In this document: positions 41,046 to 50,702 of the stretch, piece after piece
Numbering within the stretch: position 1 is the stretch's first letter
How the letters are laid out: each line of letters opens with the position of its first letter
Origin: Flavimaricola sp.
GTDB lineage: Bacteria; Pseudomonadota; Alphaproteobacteria; Rhodobacterales; Rhodobacteraceae
Direction: 5' to 3'
Assembly: GCA_029255105.1 (NCBI GenBank)
Contig: JAQWWH010000060.1
Location: 56,508 to 120,507 of the forward strand
Length of the DNA: 64,000 nt
Program-made: the position numbers and the translations under genes
The notes under the pieces: model-generated
What the model was told of the DNA's origin: nothing
What the model saw: the letters and a program-made list of their open reading frames with translations, nothing else
Database searches by the model: none

Positions 41046-41384
41046 CTATTCCTTTTCCATGGTGCACTGGAGCGGGTGCTGATGGCGCTGTGCAAAGTCC
41101 ATGACAAGAGCAACTTTTGTCTCCGCAATCTCATGGCTGAACACGCCAACCACGGCGATTCCTTTTTTGTGGACAGTCAGCATAAGCTCAAAGGCCTGGG
41201 CATGCGTCATGCCAAAGAACCTCTCCAGAACATGGACCACAAACTCCATCGGAGTGTAATCATCGTTCAGGATCAATACCTTGTACAGCGGCGGCCGCTG
41301 CGTCTTTGGGCGCGTCTCAAGCTTGACGCCGACATCGTTGTCGCCATCTTCCTTGTCGGCCATCATGTAGAAATCGGCGAGCAT
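41046..41384 (-). CDS. clpS: ATP-dependent Clp protease adaptor
   Basis: A 112-residue ClpS: a flexible acidic N-terminal tail, then the core [26 protein letters not shown] with the N-degron pocket residues, [23 protein letters not shown], and the ending. ClpS hands N-end-rule substrates to ClpAP. Alternative starts exist at 41366 and 41363 because no strong ribosome site marks one. It is divergent from a HAD hydrolase; clpA is not adjacent. Confidence 0.93.
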   Translation of the reverse strand: MLADFYMMADKEDGDNDVGVKLETRPKTQRPPLYKVLILNDDYTPMEFVVHVLERFFGMTHAQAFELMLTVHKKGIAVVGVFSHEIAETKVALVMDFAQRHQHPLQCTMEKE

Positions 41385-41403
41385 AGGGTTATCAGGCAGT
41401 CCG

Positions 41404-41433
41404 TTGGGAGCTTTCGCTTGGCCGCTTTATATA
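41404..41433 (+). promoter_or_regulatory. divergent promoter with shared palindromic TTATATAA
   Basis: On the + strand TTGGGA (41404-41409) and TATATA (41428-41433) are 18 bp apart, driving the HAD gene. The same TTATATAA is self-complementary, and on the - strand TTTTCA lies 16 bp before it, driving clpS. Both transcripts could therefore use the same -10 box in opposite directions. Inferred from sequence only. Confidence 0.45.
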
Positions 41434-41478
41434 AGCCTGCATGACCGCATGAAAAGACCCTGTTGAAAAGGAGACAAG

Positions 41479-42177
41479 ATGACGGCCCAGACCCGGTGGA
41501 CAATCGGTTTCGATGCGGACGACACGCTTTGGCACAACGAGCGCACCTTCCGCATCACCCAAGAGCGTTTCGCCGAGCTTTTGGCCGACTATCACGCCCC
41601 GGACCACCTTCACCAACACCTGCTGGCGGCCGAGCGTCGAAACCTTGGCCACTATGGCTTTGGGGTAAAGGGCTTTGTCCTGTCGATGATCGAGACAGCC
41701 ATCGAGGTGACGGAAGCAAAGGTGCCAGCCAGTGTCATCGCCGAACTCATCGCAGCTGGGCAAGAGATGTTGTCGCACCCCATCGAACTGCTGCCCAACG
41801 CAAAAGAGGCCGTGACCGCGCTGGCCGATCGCGCCCGGATCGTCCTGATCACCAAAGGCGATCTGTTGGACCAAGAGCGCAAATTGGCACAATCGGGCCT
41901 GGGCGATTTGTTTGAAGGCGTCGAAATCGTGAGCGACAAGACTGCGCCAGTCTACAGCCGCATCTTTGGCCAATTTGGTCCGGGTCCGGCCATGATGGTT
42001 GGCAACTCTCTCAAGTCCGATGTTCTTCCAGCACTCGAGGCGGGCGGCTGGGGTGTCCACGTTCCGCATGAATTGACTTGGGAGTATGAAAGGGCTGAAG
42101 CCCCGACGCAGCACCCAAGGTTTCGCAGCATCCCGAACCTTGGAGATCTTTTGCAACTATACGATGAACTCGTTTAG
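41479..42177 (+). CDS. HAD-superfamily hydrolase
   Basis: A 232-residue HAD protein. Motif I is GFDADDTLWHNERTF (nucleophile D and acid D two residues apart), motif II is VLITKGD, and motif IV is MMVGNSLKSDVLPALEAGGW with the metal-binding aspartates. The alpha-helical cap lies between. The family includes sugar-phosphate, nucleotide and haloacid phosphatases; substrate is unknown. It is followed by a 200-bp AT-rich region before the carboxypeptidase gene. A 254-residue minus-strand frame over it is a shadow. Confidence 0.8.
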   Translation: MTAQTRWTIGFDADDTLWHNERTFRITQERFAELLADYHAPDHLHQHLLAAERRNLGHYGFGVKGFVLSMIETAIEVTEAKVPASVIAELIAAGQEMLSHPIELLPNAKEAVTALADRARIVLITKGDLLDQERKLAQSGLGDLFEGVEIVSDKTAPVYSRIFGQFGPGPAMMVGNSLKSDVLPALEAGGWGVHVPHELTWEYERAEAPTQHPRFRSIPNLGDLLQLYDELV

Positions 42178-42379
42178 CGCCGCCTTATTCTTGCCACATT
42201 GCTTCATCTTGATCTGGCCATACGATCCGACCCTACATTTTGCTTTTGAGCATGAAAAACAGGCCGAAAGTAGTTGAGTTTAGGGTATTTTCTGACTCGA
42301 TCATTCGTGTTAGCATTTCGACAAATCAATAAGGTGCCGCAAAAATCTGGCACCATGAGGCAGTAAAAGGGCTAGCAAC
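42178..42379. other. AT-rich intergenic region before the carboxypeptidase
   Basis: This 202-bp region is noticeably more AT-rich than its surroundings. It includes TTGAGTTTAGGGTATTTT near 42275 and a hairpin GGTGCC/GGCACC (42333-42338/42349-42354) with an A-rich loop, 26 bp before the carboxypeptidase GTG. Promoter elements for that gene are likely here, but I could not choose a single -35/-10 pair. Confidence 0.45.
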
Positions 42380-43966
42380 GTGACACGTCGTCTGGGACAG
42401 ACGGCCCGTCTAGGGCTGATGATGCTATTCATGCTTGTGGTTGCGGCTTTGGCCCCGACTGCTGGCAAATCGGCCCCCTACGCGGCCCTGGTGATGGATG
42501 CCCGAACCGGGGAGGTCTACCACAGCCAGAATGCCGATACGCGGCTACATCCGGCTTCGCTTACCAAGATGATGACCCTCTATATCGCGTTTCAGGCAAT
42601 CCAGCGGGGCGAGATCACCCTAGACACCGAAGTACGCATCACTCAGGCCGCTGCCAATGAGCCTCCGTCAAAACTGGGCCTCCGGGCCGGTCAGACCATC
42701 CGCCTGCGCTACTTGATCCGGGCGGCCGCGGTGAAATCGGCCAACGATGCCGCTACCTCAATCGGGATCGCCATCAGCGGCTCGCAAGAGGCGTTTGCTC
42801 GTCGGATGAATGCGACAGCAGCAGCGATGGGCATGTCACGGACCAGCTTTGTCAACATGCACGGGCTGACGGCCTCGGGCCACCTGTCCACAGCGCGGGA
42901 CATGACGGTGCTGGGGCGGCACCTGATCTATGACTTTCCCCAGTACTACAATCTCTTTTCCCGGCGCTCTGCCGATGCGGGCATTGCCCAGGTCAACAAC
43001 ACCAACCGCCGCTTTCTGGATGCCTATCCGGGCGCGGACGGGATCAAGACAGGATTCACCAACGCGGCCGGCTATAATCTTGTTGCCTCGGCCGAACGGG
43101 GGCAGGTTCGGATCATCGCGACCGTCTTTGGCGGAACGTCGACCGCAAACCGTAACGCAAGGGTGGCAGAGTTGCTGGACCTGGGCTTTGCCGAGGCGCC
43201 AAGGCGGGCGACCGTCAGGGCCCCTGCCCCACCTGCCTATAATCCCAATCCGCCCGCCGCAGCACTCGTCGCGACCGGACCGGGGCAGTCTGGACCGGCA
43301 GCCCGCACCATCCGCGTATCGGGTCTGGTCCAGCGAAGCCTGCGGCCGGTCGCACGGCCCGCACAGACCATCGAGGAACCGGTGCTGGTCGCCGCTGCCC
43401 CAAGTGCAATAGACGATGCCCTGGCACTTGCCTTGGCCCCACCCACGACCGCAGCAGCCGAAACCACCGTCGAAGTCGCCGCTATGGTGGCACCCGCCCC
43501 GGAAGCCGAGGCTACCGCCATCGCAGTCGAAGTCGCGCAAGCGGCAACAGCCGAGCCGACGGAACTGGTCCTTGCCACAGCGACAGCTCTTGCCCCAGCC
43601 AGCCTCAGCACGTTGCCGGAGGTACGCCCCACCGCCATCATCATGACAGCCGAGGACATTGCGCCGTCCGAGGTGTCACCATCGGCTGAACCCGAAGTTG
43701 TCACCCGCATCTCGACCTCTGGCGGGCGCTACTGGGGCATTAACGTCGGTCGCTACAATACCCGCTACGAAGCCGAGCGGGTCCTGATCCAGGTCGCACT
43801 GACCGAGGCAAGTTCGCTGGACGGTGCGCTACGCCGTATCCTGCAGCGCTCTGGCGGCTTCGATGCCAACTTCATGGGATTGTCGCGCGAAGGCGCAGAC
43901 CTTGCCTGCCGCAGGCTCCAGGCCCGTGGGACGACCTGCTTCATGATCGGTACCGACGAAAGCTAA
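42380..43966 (+). CDS. D-alanyl-D-alanine carboxypeptidase with SPOR domain
   Basis: The GTG start gives 528 residues. An N-terminal hydrophobic segment (about 12-30) is a signal peptide. The penicillin-binding domain has the three active motifs SLTK (about residue 60), SAN (about 120) and KTG in DGIKTGFTNAAGYN (about 220). The usual PBP5 C-terminal domain is replaced by an Ala/Pro/Glu-rich linker of about 160 residues, then a SPOR domain at about 450-528 starting RYWGINVGRYNTRYEAE. SPOR binds denuded septal glycan, so the enzyme probably acts at the division site. Confidence 0.9.
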   Translation: MTRRLGQTARLGLMMLFMLVVAALAPTAGKSAPYAALVMDARTGEVYHSQNADTRLHPASLTKMMTLYIAFQAIQRGEITLDTEVRITQAAANEPPSKLGLRAGQTIRLRYLIRAAAVKSANDAATSIGIAISGSQEAFARRMNATAAAMGMSRTSFVNMHGLTASGHLSTARDMTVLGRHLIYDFPQYYNLFSRRSADAGIAQVNNTNRRFLDAYPGADGIKTGFTNAAGYNLVASAERGQVRIIATVFGGTSTANRNARVAELLDLGFAEAPRRATVRAPAPPAYNPNPPAAALVATGPGQSGPAARTIRVSGLVQRSLRPVARPAQTIEEPVLVAAAPSAIDDALALALAPPTTAAAETTVEVAAMVAPAPEAEATAIAVEVAQAATAEPTELVLATATALAPASLSTLPEVRPTAIIMTAEDIAPSEVSPSAEPEVVTRISTSGGRYWGINVGRYNTRYEAERVLIQVALTEASSLDGALRRILQRSGGFDANFMGLSREGADLACRRLQARGTTCFMIGTDES

Positions 43967-43979
43967 GGGGGCCGGTGGC

Positions 43980-45584
43980 CTATTCGGCCGCTGGCACCGC
44001 ACGCCCTTCAAAGGCGGCAGCCATAAGCGCCCTCGTGTAGTCCGTTTTCGGCGCATCAAAAATCGCTGCGGCATCCCCGGCCTCGACCACGTCACCGTTC
44101 CGCATGACCATGACTTTATGGCTCAGGGCGCGGACAACTTTCAGGTCATGGCTGATAAAGATATAGGCCAGCCCGAATTTCACCTGAAGCGCCCGCAGAA
44201 GTTCGACGATCTGCACCTGGACAGTCATGTCGAGGGCGGATGTCGGCTCGTCCAGCACCATCAGGCGAGGTTTGAGAATCAGCGCGCGGGCAATGGCGAT
44301 ACGCTGACGCTGCCCACCCGAAAACTCGTGCGGATAGCGGTCCATCATGGTCGGGTCGAGGCCGACCTCTGTCATGATCTCGGCCACTTGATCACGACTG
44401 CTGCGCCCCTTTTCGACGCCATGAACGCCAAGCCCTTCGGCAATGATCTGTTCGACCGTCATTCGGGGGCTGAGGCTGCCGAACGGGTCCTGAAAGACGA
44501 TCTGCATGTCCTTGCGGATCGGGCGGATCTGGCGCTGGCTTAGCCCGTCCAGCCGCTGACCCAGCACCGTGATCGGCCCTTCGGACGCCAGAAGGCGCAT
44601 GATGGCGAGGGCCAGCGTCGTCTTGCCCGACCCGCTTTCCCCCACAATCCCCACCGTTTCACCCGCACGGACCGTAAAGCTGGCCGCATTGACCGCCTTG
44701 ACGTAGCCGGCGGTACGCTTGAGCAGGCCACGATGGATCGGGAACCAGATCTTGAGGTCCTTGGTCTCGGCCACCGTTTCGGCACTGGCAGGCACCGGCG
44801 CAGGGTGTCCGGTCGATTCCGCCTCTAGCAGCATTCGGGTGTAGGGGTGGCTGGGATTGGCAAAAATCTCAGCTGTCGGCCCGTGTTCGACGATTTCGCC
44901 GTCCTTCATCACGCAGACCCGGTCAGCGATCTTTCGAACGATCGTCAGGTCATGGGTGATGAACAACATCGACATCCGCTCTTTCGTCTTGATGTCAGCC
45001 AAAAGGTCAAGGATTTGCGCCTGAATGGTCACGTCCAGAGCTGTCGTCGGCTCATCCGCGATCAACAGCTGCGGACCATTGGCAAGGGCCATGGCGATCA
45101 TGACGCGCTGGCGCTGCCCGCCGGACAATTGGTGCGGATAGGCCCCAAGCCGGTCCTCCGGATCGCGAAACCCGACCCGATTGAGCAGGAACAGGATACT
45201 CTCGCGCACCGCCGTACCCCGCACACCCTGGTGAAGTTCGATCACCTCGGTCAGCTGACGTTCGAGGGTATGAAGCGGATTGAGCGAGGTCATCGGCTCT
45301 TGGAAGATAAAGCTGATGTCGTTGCCCCGGACCCGGCGCAGTTCTGCCTCGGTGGCCGTGGCCATGTCCTTGCCGTCGTAGCTGACCTTGCCGGACACTT
45401 CCGCGCTGTCGCCAAGCAATCGTACTGCAGAAAGGGCCGTCACCGATTTGCCCGATCCGCTTTCCCCGACAAGGGCCACAGTCTCACCGCGGTTCACCGT
45501 AAAGGAGACGCCGCGCACGGCATCAACGTAGCTGCCATCCTGGCGGAACCGGACCCGCAGGTCGCGCACATCCAGAATCGTCAT
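43980..45584 (-). CDS. yejF: peptide ABC importer, dual ATPase
   Basis: A 534-residue protein with two complete ATPase domains: Walker [11 protein letters not shown] near residue 40 and [10 protein letters not shown] near 320, signatures [15 protein letters not shown] near 160 and [15 protein letters not shown] near 440, and Walker B motifs [12 protein letters not shown] and [12 protein letters not shown]. This is the OppD-OppF fusion found in YejF and GsiA. It powers the YejABE importer for peptides such as microcin C. The stop is 13 bp from the carboxypeptidase stop. Confidence 0.92.
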   Translation of the reverse strand: MTILDVRDLRVRFRQDGSYVDAVRGVSFTVNRGETVALVGESGSGKSVTALSAVRLLGDSAEVSGKVSYDGKDMATATEAELRRVRGNDISFIFQEPMTSLNPLHTLERQLTEVIELHQGVRGTAVRESILFLLNRVGFRDPEDRLGAYPHQLSGGQRQRVMIAMALANGPQLLIADEPTTALDVTIQAQILDLLADIKTKERMSMLFITHDLTIVRKIADRVCVMKDGEIVEHGPTAEIFANPSHPYTRMLLEAESTGHPAPVPASAETVAETKDLKIWFPIHRGLLKRTAGYVKAVNAASFTVRAGETVGIVGESGSGKTTLALAIMRLLASEGPITVLGQRLDGLSQRQIRPIRKDMQIVFQDPFGSLSPRMTVEQIIAEGLGVHGVEKGRSSRDQVAEIMTEVGLDPTMMDRYPHEFSGGQRQRIAIARALILKPRLMVLDEPTSALDMTVQVQIVELLRALQVKFGLAYIFISHDLKVVRALSHKVMVMRNGDVVEAGDAAAIFDAPKTDYTRALMAAAFEGRAVPAAE

Positions 45585-45605
45585 GCCAGGCCCTCAGCTG
45601 CGCAA

Positions 45606-45670
45606 AAAGACCCTTGGCCAAGAGTCTTTGGCCCGCCCGGCCCGCACAGGAATTTTCGCGAAAATTCCTG
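45606..45670. repeat. pair of 24-bp palindromes between yejE and yejF
   Basis: The first (45606-45629) is a near-perfect inverted repeat of AAAGACYCTTGG with one mismatched pair; the second (45647-45670) is a perfect palindrome of CAGGAATTTTCG. They occupy most of the 88-bp gap. A paired arrangement like this resembles bacterial interspersed mosaic elements and may lower yejF expression relative to the permease genes. Confidence 0.6.
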
Positions 45671-45672
45671 GC

Positions 45673-46854
45673 TCATGAGAAGGTCTTTCTGGGATCGAAA
45701 GCGTCGCGGACCCCTTCAAAGATGAACACCAGAAGCGACAGCATGATCGCAAATGTGAAGAACGCCGTGAAACCTAGCCAAGGAGCTTGCAGGTTCTGCT
45801 TGGCCTGCAAGGTCAGTTCTCCCAGCGATGGCGCGGACGAAGGCAAGCCAAACCCGAGGAAATCCAAAGAGGCCAGCGTCGCGATCCCCCCGGTCACCAG
45901 GAACGGCAGCATCGTGACTGTCGCTACCATCGCGTTGGGCAGCATGTGCCGGAACATGATCGTTGCGTTTGAAACCCCAAGGGCGCGGGCCGCCCGGACA
46001 TATTCAAAGTTGCGCGCCCGCAGAAACTCTGCGCGGACAACCCCCACGAGGGCTGGCCATCCAAACAGCACTGTCAAGAATACAAGCAACCAGAAACTTC
46101 GCCCCAGAATCGCAAAGATGATGATGATCACATAAAGCGACGGGGTCCCTGTCCAGATCTCGATGAACCGTTGGAACAGCAGGTCGGTCCAGCCGCCAAA
46201 GTAGCCTTGGACCGCCCCCGCCACGATTCCGATCAGCGACGAGGCGACGGTGACCACGATGGCAAAGAAGATCGACAGCCGGAACCCATAGATCACACGG
46301 GCAACCACATCGCGTTTGGTATCGTCGGTGCCCAGCCAGTTGGTTTCGCTGGGTGGGGCGGGGGCCACCCCCGGAACATCGACGATGGTCGTGTAGGAAT
46401 AGGGAATGATCGGCCAGATCATCCAGCCCGGCGAAAATCCATCGATCCCGATATCGTCGCCGGTGTCCACTGCCGCGATCAGGCTGTCGGGCGTGTCAAA
46501 GCATTCAACAAGCCCGCCGGTCACGATCAGGCATTGCACTTCCGGATCGGAGTAGGCGGCCTCTGTCGGGAAATCGCCGCCAAAGTCCCTTTCGGAATAG
46601 AACGAAAAGATCGGCATCCGAAGCTCGCCCCGGAAGCTGACGACGATCGGTTTGTCGTTAGCGATGAACTCCGCGAACAAGGACAGGCCGAACAGGACCG
46701 AAAAGATGATCAGCGCCCATGTCGCCCGGCGATTGCGCTTGAAGTTCCGCCAACGGCGCTGGTTCAGCGGCGACAGCCACATCCGGCGCGGCTTCCCGAT
46801 GGGAGGGGCCGTGGGGGTGACCTCTTCGGGGACAAGGGGATTAGGTTCGGCCAT
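45673..46854 (-). CDS. yejE: peptide ABC importer, permease
   Basis: A 393-residue permease of the DppC type with about six spans. The N-terminal cytoplasmic tail leads to LNQRRWRNFKRNRRATWALI, a typical OppC/YejE motif, and a large periplasmic loop follows the first span. NWLGTDDTKRDVVARVIYGFRLS near residue 185 is diagnostic, and ARALGVSNATIMFRHMLPNA is the EAA loop. It pairs with YejB. The start directly follows the yejB stop. A pair of palindromes separates it from yejF. Confidence 0.92.
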   Translation of the reverse strand: MAEPNPLVPEEVTPTAPPIGKPRRMWLSPLNQRRWRNFKRNRRATWALIIFSVLFGLSLFAEFIANDKPIVVSFRGELRMPIFSFYSERDFGGDFPTEAAYSDPEVQCLIVTGGLVECFDTPDSLIAAVDTGDDIGIDGFSPGWMIWPIIPYSYTTIVDVPGVAPAPPSETNWLGTDDTKRDVVARVIYGFRLSIFFAIVVTVASSLIGIVAGAVQGYFGGWTDLLFQRFIEIWTGTPSLYVIIIIFAILGRSFWLLVFLTVLFGWPALVGVVRAEFLRARNFEYVRAARALGVSNATIMFRHMLPNAMVATVTMLPFLVTGGIATLASLDFLGFGLPSSAPSLGELTLQAKQNLQAPWLGFTAFFTFAIMLSLLVFIFEGVRDAFDPRKTFS

Positions 46855-47931
46855 CTATCCGCGACTTTCAAAGTCGATCCGGGGATCGATGAAGACATAG
46901 GTAAGGTCGGTGACAATGCCGATGATCAGGCCCATCAGGGAAAAGGCGAACAAGGTACCAAAAACGACCGGATAGTCCCGCGCCACCGCCGCCTCGAACC
47001 CCAACCGCCCTAACCCATCGAGAGAAAAGAGGGTTTCGATGATCAGCGAGCCGCCAAAGAACACACCGATGAACAGCGCGGGAAAGCCCGAAATGACGAT
47101 CAGCATCGCGTTCCGAAAGACGTGGCCGTAAAGAACCTGGCCCTCTGACAGACCCTTGGCCCGGGCCGTCATAACGTACTGCTTCTTGATCTCGTCCAGA
47201 AAGCTGTTCTTGGTCAGCAGTGTCAGCGTTGCAAAGGCCGAGATGGTCGAGGCAAAGACCGGCAGGGCGATATGCCAGAAGTAGTCGAGGATCTTCGCGA
47301 TCAACGAAAGCTCTTCCCAGTTGTCCGAGGTCAGGCCGCGCAGGGGGAACAACCTCCAGTATGATCCTCCGGCGAAAAGGACGATCAGCAGGATGGCAAA
47401 CAGGAATCCCGGGATGGCATAGCCGATGATGATCGCCCCGCTGGTCCAGGTGTCGAACCGCGACCCATCCCGGACGGCCTTGCGGATGCCCAACGGGATC
47501 GAAACCATATAGGCAATAAGCGTCGACCAGAGGCCCAAGGTGATCGAGACGGGCATCTTTTCAAGCACCAGGTCCAGAACCGAGATTGAGCGGAAATAGC
47601 TCTCTCCGAAATCCAGCCGGATGTAGTTCCACATCATGTTGAGGAACCGTTCCAGCGGCGGCTTGTCAAAGCCGAACTCCCGTTCAAGATCGGCGATGAA
47701 CTCGGGCGGTAGCCCCCTCGCGCCTACGTATTCGGACGTGCTGTCGTTCTCGAGGATTTCGCTGCCACCGCCGGCAAAGCTTTCGAAAACGTCCCCGCCC
47801 CCTTCCATCCGGGCAATGATCTGTTCGATCGGTCCGCCGGGCACGAATTGGGTCAGGGTAAAGTTGATGATCATGATCCCCAGAAGCGTGGGGATCACGA
47901 GCAGCAAACGTCTGAGGATATAGGCGCCCAA
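46855..47931 (-). CDS. yejB: peptide ABC importer, permease
   Basis: A 358-residue DppB-type permease that begins [20 protein letters not shown], encoded from a TTG start at 47931; no upstream ATG in frame fits the family. It has about six spans, the loop [19 protein letters not shown] and the EAA-type [29 protein letters not shown] lies somewhat far upstream. It forms the channel with YejE. It follows yejA by 30 bp and precedes yejE without a gap. Confidence 0.92.
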   Translation of the reverse strand: MGAYILRRLLLVIPTLLGIMIINFTLTQFVPGGPIEQIIARMEGGGDVFESFAGGGSEILENDSTSEYVGARGLPPEFIADLEREFGFDKPPLERFLNMMWNYIRLDFGESYFRSISVLDLVLEKMPVSITLGLWSTLIAYMVSIPLGIRKAVRDGSRFDTWTSGAIIIGYAIPGFLFAILLIVLFAGGSYWRLFPLRGLTSDNWEELSLIAKILDYFWHIALPVFASTISAFATLTLLTKNSFLDEIKKQYVMTARAKGLSEGQVLYGHVFRNAMLIVISGFPALFIGVFFGGSLIIETLFSLDGLGRLGFEAAVARDYPVVFGTLFAFSLMGLIIGIVTDLTYVFIDPRIDFESRG

Positions 47932-47961
47932 GGCTGTTGATCCGTCCTTTGCCTATGCTTT

Positions 47962-49878
47962 CTATAACGCGCCGGCGGCCTGAAGGCGCTCTGCCGCTTC
48001 CGCGTCGTACCACCAGAAGTCCAACTCGCCCGTCGCCAGTGGCGGCAGAACATCGGGATGACGGTACATGTCGTAGTAGGCGACCCAGGTATCGGCGTTG
48101 TACCACTGCGGGATCGAGAACCCGATCGAGCGCAGCACACGGTCCAGCGCGTGGACGGCTGTTGCCATTTCCTCAAGATCACTGGCAGCGATCACCGTCG
48201 GCAAGATGCGGTCCACAGCCTCGTTGCGCAGCCGCATAAGGTTGCGTGAGCTGTCATCAGCGGTCTTGGAGGCGAACCACTGCTCCAGCCCGATGCTGGG
48301 CTCAAAGCTCATCTGGAAGGACTGGTTGGCAAGGTCGAAATCGCCCGAGCGGCGACGCTCTACATATTGGGCGCTGTCGACCCGGTCGAGGATACCCTTC
48401 ACGCCCAAACGCTCAAGGTTCTCGATATAGGGGTTCACGATCCGGTCAAAGAGCGGGCTGAACTGAAGGATCACCACCTCGAGCGGTTCACCATCCTTTG
48501 TCCGCACACCGTCCGACCCGGTCACCCATCCAGCCTCGTCCAGCAGGGCCCCGGCTGCACGGTACACTGCGCGGGATGGCGTATTCTCCTCGACCCCGTT
48601 CACAGGCGCCATCACCGCGTCATTTGTCAGAATGCTTTCAGGCAATAGACCTTCATCGACAAGAGGCTGAAGGATGGCAATCTCACCGTCACTCGGTGGC
48701 CCAGAGGCAGCAAGATCGGTGTTTGGCCAGAAAGAGTCAGGCCGGGCGTAGAGGCCATAAAACAGGGTTTCGTTCGACCATTCAAAGTTGAACATCATGG
48801 CAAGGGCCTCGCGGACGCGGGGGTCCTGCCAGGTCGGATCGTCAAGGTTGAAGACAAACCCTTGGGCGGTCCCAACAGAGCCGTCAGGAATGGTTTCCTG
48901 AACGACATAACCGCTTTCGAGCGCGGGGAAATTATACCCGGTCGCCCAATCGCGCGACGAACTTTCGGTCCGGAACGTGTAGGCCCCCGACTTGAACCCC
49001 TCGAAAGCTGCCGAGCTGTCGGCAAAGTATTCGACCCGGATGCGGTCAAAATTGTTCCGCCCCACATTCATGGGCAGGCTGTCGCCCCAGTAGTTCTCGT
49101 TGCGGGCGTAGATGACTTGGCGGTTAAAGTCATAGCTATCCAGGACGTAGGCCCCCGTCGACATGAAGGGCTCGAGCGAGCTTTCGTCGAGCCGGGCGCC
49201 GGACGCCTCAAACCATGCCTTGGAGAAGACCGGCGTGCCACCGGCAAAAGTCACCCTGTCGCGCATTGAGGCGGTTTCATTGAAGGTGAACTTGATCTCG
49301 TAGGGGCTGACAATCTCAACGTTGTCGATAAACCCTTCGACGATGGCGCGGTATTCGGTGATCCCCTGCTCGAGGAACAGATTGAAGCTGAACAGCACAT
49401 CTTCGGCCGTCATTGGTGTTCCATCGGCAAAGGTGACGTCGTCGCGCAGGTTGAAAGTGACCCAGGCCAGGTCCTCGGGGTATTCCAATGTCGTGCACAA
49501 TAAGCAGTAGGCGCCGTAGGGGTCGTCGGCGGTCGAGGTCAGCAAAGCCTCGCTGCCGATGGTGTTCAAGGCTGCCGGCACACCCTGACGGGCGTATTGG
49601 TTAAAGCTGTCGAATGTGCCCTGCGACCAGATCGCGATCTCTCCGCCCTTGGGAGCGTCGGGGTTGACGTAGTCGAGGTGGGGAAAATCGGCCGGGTACT
49701 TGAGCTCACCAAAGTTGGTGTAACCGTGGGATTCGATGATGGGGGCGTCTTGTGCCAGCACCTGAGAGGCAAGCAAACCTGCTGCAAGGAGCATCCCTGA
49801 CCCTAGCAGGAGCATCCGGCTGTTGGGCAGGCTTTGCGCTCTGGCGATGGCGGCGGCTTTGGATTGGTGTCTCTTCAT
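47962..49878 (-). CDS. yejA: peptide ABC importer, substrate-binding protein
   Basis: The ATG at 49878, after GGGGAGAG, gives 638 residues. An N-terminal signal (hydrophobic LLLGSGMLLAAGLLASQVLA, residues about 21-40) is followed by a SBP_bac_5 fold. SHGYTNFGELKYPADFPHLDYVN at the mature N terminus and GGEIAIWSQGTFDSFN are typical of YejA. The protein is somewhat longer than E. coli YejA (604). It captures peptides in the periplasm for YejBEF. First gene of the operon. Confidence 0.92.
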   Translation of the reverse strand: MKRHQSKAAAIARAQSLPNSRMLLLGSGMLLAAGLLASQVLAQDAPIIESHGYTNFGELKYPADFPHLDYVNPDAPKGGEIAIWSQGTFDSFNQYARQGVPAALNTIGSEALLTSTADDPYGAYCLLCTTLEYPEDLAWVTFNLRDDVTFADGTPMTAEDVLFSFNLFLEQGITEYRAIVEGFIDNVEIVSPYEIKFTFNETASMRDRVTFAGGTPVFSKAWFEASGARLDESSLEPFMSTGAYVLDSYDFNRQVIYARNENYWGDSLPMNVGRNNFDRIRVEYFADSSAAFEGFKSGAYTFRTESSSRDWATGYNFPALESGYVVQETIPDGSVGTAQGFVFNLDDPTWQDPRVREALAMMFNFEWSNETLFYGLYARPDSFWPNTDLAASGPPSDGEIAILQPLVDEGLLPESILTNDAVMAPVNGVEENTPSRAVYRAAGALLDEAGWVTGSDGVRTKDGEPLEVVILQFSPLFDRIVNPYIENLERLGVKGILDRVDSAQYVERRRSGDFDLANQSFQMSFEPSIGLEQWFASKTADDSSRNLMRLRNEAVDRILPTVIAASDLEEMATAVHALDRVLRSIGFSIPQWYNADTWVAYYDMYRHPDVLPPLATGELDFWWYDAEAAERLQAAGAL

Positions 49879-50009
49879 CACGTCTCTCCCCGGAGTGGCA
49901 CGGCCTGACAAGCTTAGATGAAGCTAAAGTGCGACGTGTCGAACATTCAAGTTGAGAATGTGTAATAAAGTGGTGATCCCGGCCGAAACAATTCGGCTTG
50001 CCCGAACAA

Positions 50010-50045
50010 AGAACGCCGCCAAGGCCATTTGGCCCGGGCGGCGCA
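50010..50045 (-). terminator. intrinsic terminator downstream of the cytochrome c gene
   Basis: On the minus strand CGCCGCC/GGGCGGCG and an inner GGCC/GGCC form a long GC-rich hairpin, followed by TTCTTTGTTC. It lies about 25 bp past the cytochrome stop. A second, shorter hairpin (GCCGAA-ACAA-TTCGGC, 49982-49997) lies farther on, in the upstream region of yejA. Confidence 0.6.
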
Positions 50046-50067
50046 GAAACGCTAGTCTTGCTGGAGC

Positions 50068-50586
50068 TTAGTTGTCCAAAGTGTCGAGGTAGGCGATCAG
50101 GTTGGCACGGTCCTCGACGCTACGCAGACCGTTGAAGGCCATCTTGGTGCCCGGCGCATACTCACGCGGGTTTTCCAAAAAGCCGTTCAGATGCTCGGGG
50201 TCCCAGACGTCGACCACTTCCTCAAGGGCGCCAGAGTAGCTGTAGCCTTCGACGGCATCTACTGTGCGGCCAACCACACCATAGAGCGTCGGGCCGGTGC
50301 CGTTCTGGCCAGGCTCAAGCGAATGGCAGGCGCGGCAGTTGCGGAAGACACCTTCGCCAGCGCTGGCATCGGCCATTGCAAAGACCTCAGCAAAAGGCAC
50401 CTCAACTTCGGCAACAGCCTCTTCGGCCCCTGCGCTGTCGGGCACTTCGATGACATAGGCCTGTTCGCCCTCGCCATGTCCGCCGCCGTGATAGATCGAC
50501 TCTGCGACCCAGCCACCCAGCAGGAACACCAGGAAAGTGCCGCAGAAACCGCCTACAATTTTGGTAAGGGTCATTGTGTCGAACAT
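50068..50586 (-). CDS. membrane-anchored cytochrome c (CycM/c552-like)
   Basis: A start at 50586 gives 172 residues; an upstream ATG at 50598 is possible. One N-terminal span (about residues 10-28, GGFCGTFLVFLLGGWVAE) is followed by an acidic linker and a class I cytochrome c domain with CRACH near residue 92 and the axial methionine in GTKMAFNG near 150. This is the layout of the alphaproteobacterial CycM that links the bc1 complex to cytochrome oxidase. It is divergent from pheA with a 116-bp gap. Confidence 0.88.
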   Translation of the reverse strand: MFDTMTLTKIVGGFCGTFLVFLLGGWVAESIYHGGGHGEGEQAYVIEVPDSAGAEEAVAEVEVPFAEVFAMADASAGEGVFRNCRACHSLEPGQNGTGPTLYGVVGRTVDAVEGYSYSGALEEVVDVWDPEHLNGFLENPREYAPGTKMAFNGLRSVEDRANLIAYLDTLDN

Positions 50587-50702
50587 GTCGCGTCCCATTC
50601 TCGTTCTCAGATTTGCCGCTATCTACATGGTTCCAAGAGATCAACGCAAGGTGTAGAGCCGCGACGAAATGCCCGGAATGGGCAACAAGGGGGGATTTTG
50701 CT

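Noticed and set aside
41392..42156. 254-codon minus-strand frame over the HAD gene
   Set aside because: The + strand has HAD motifs I, II and IV; the minus frame has none.
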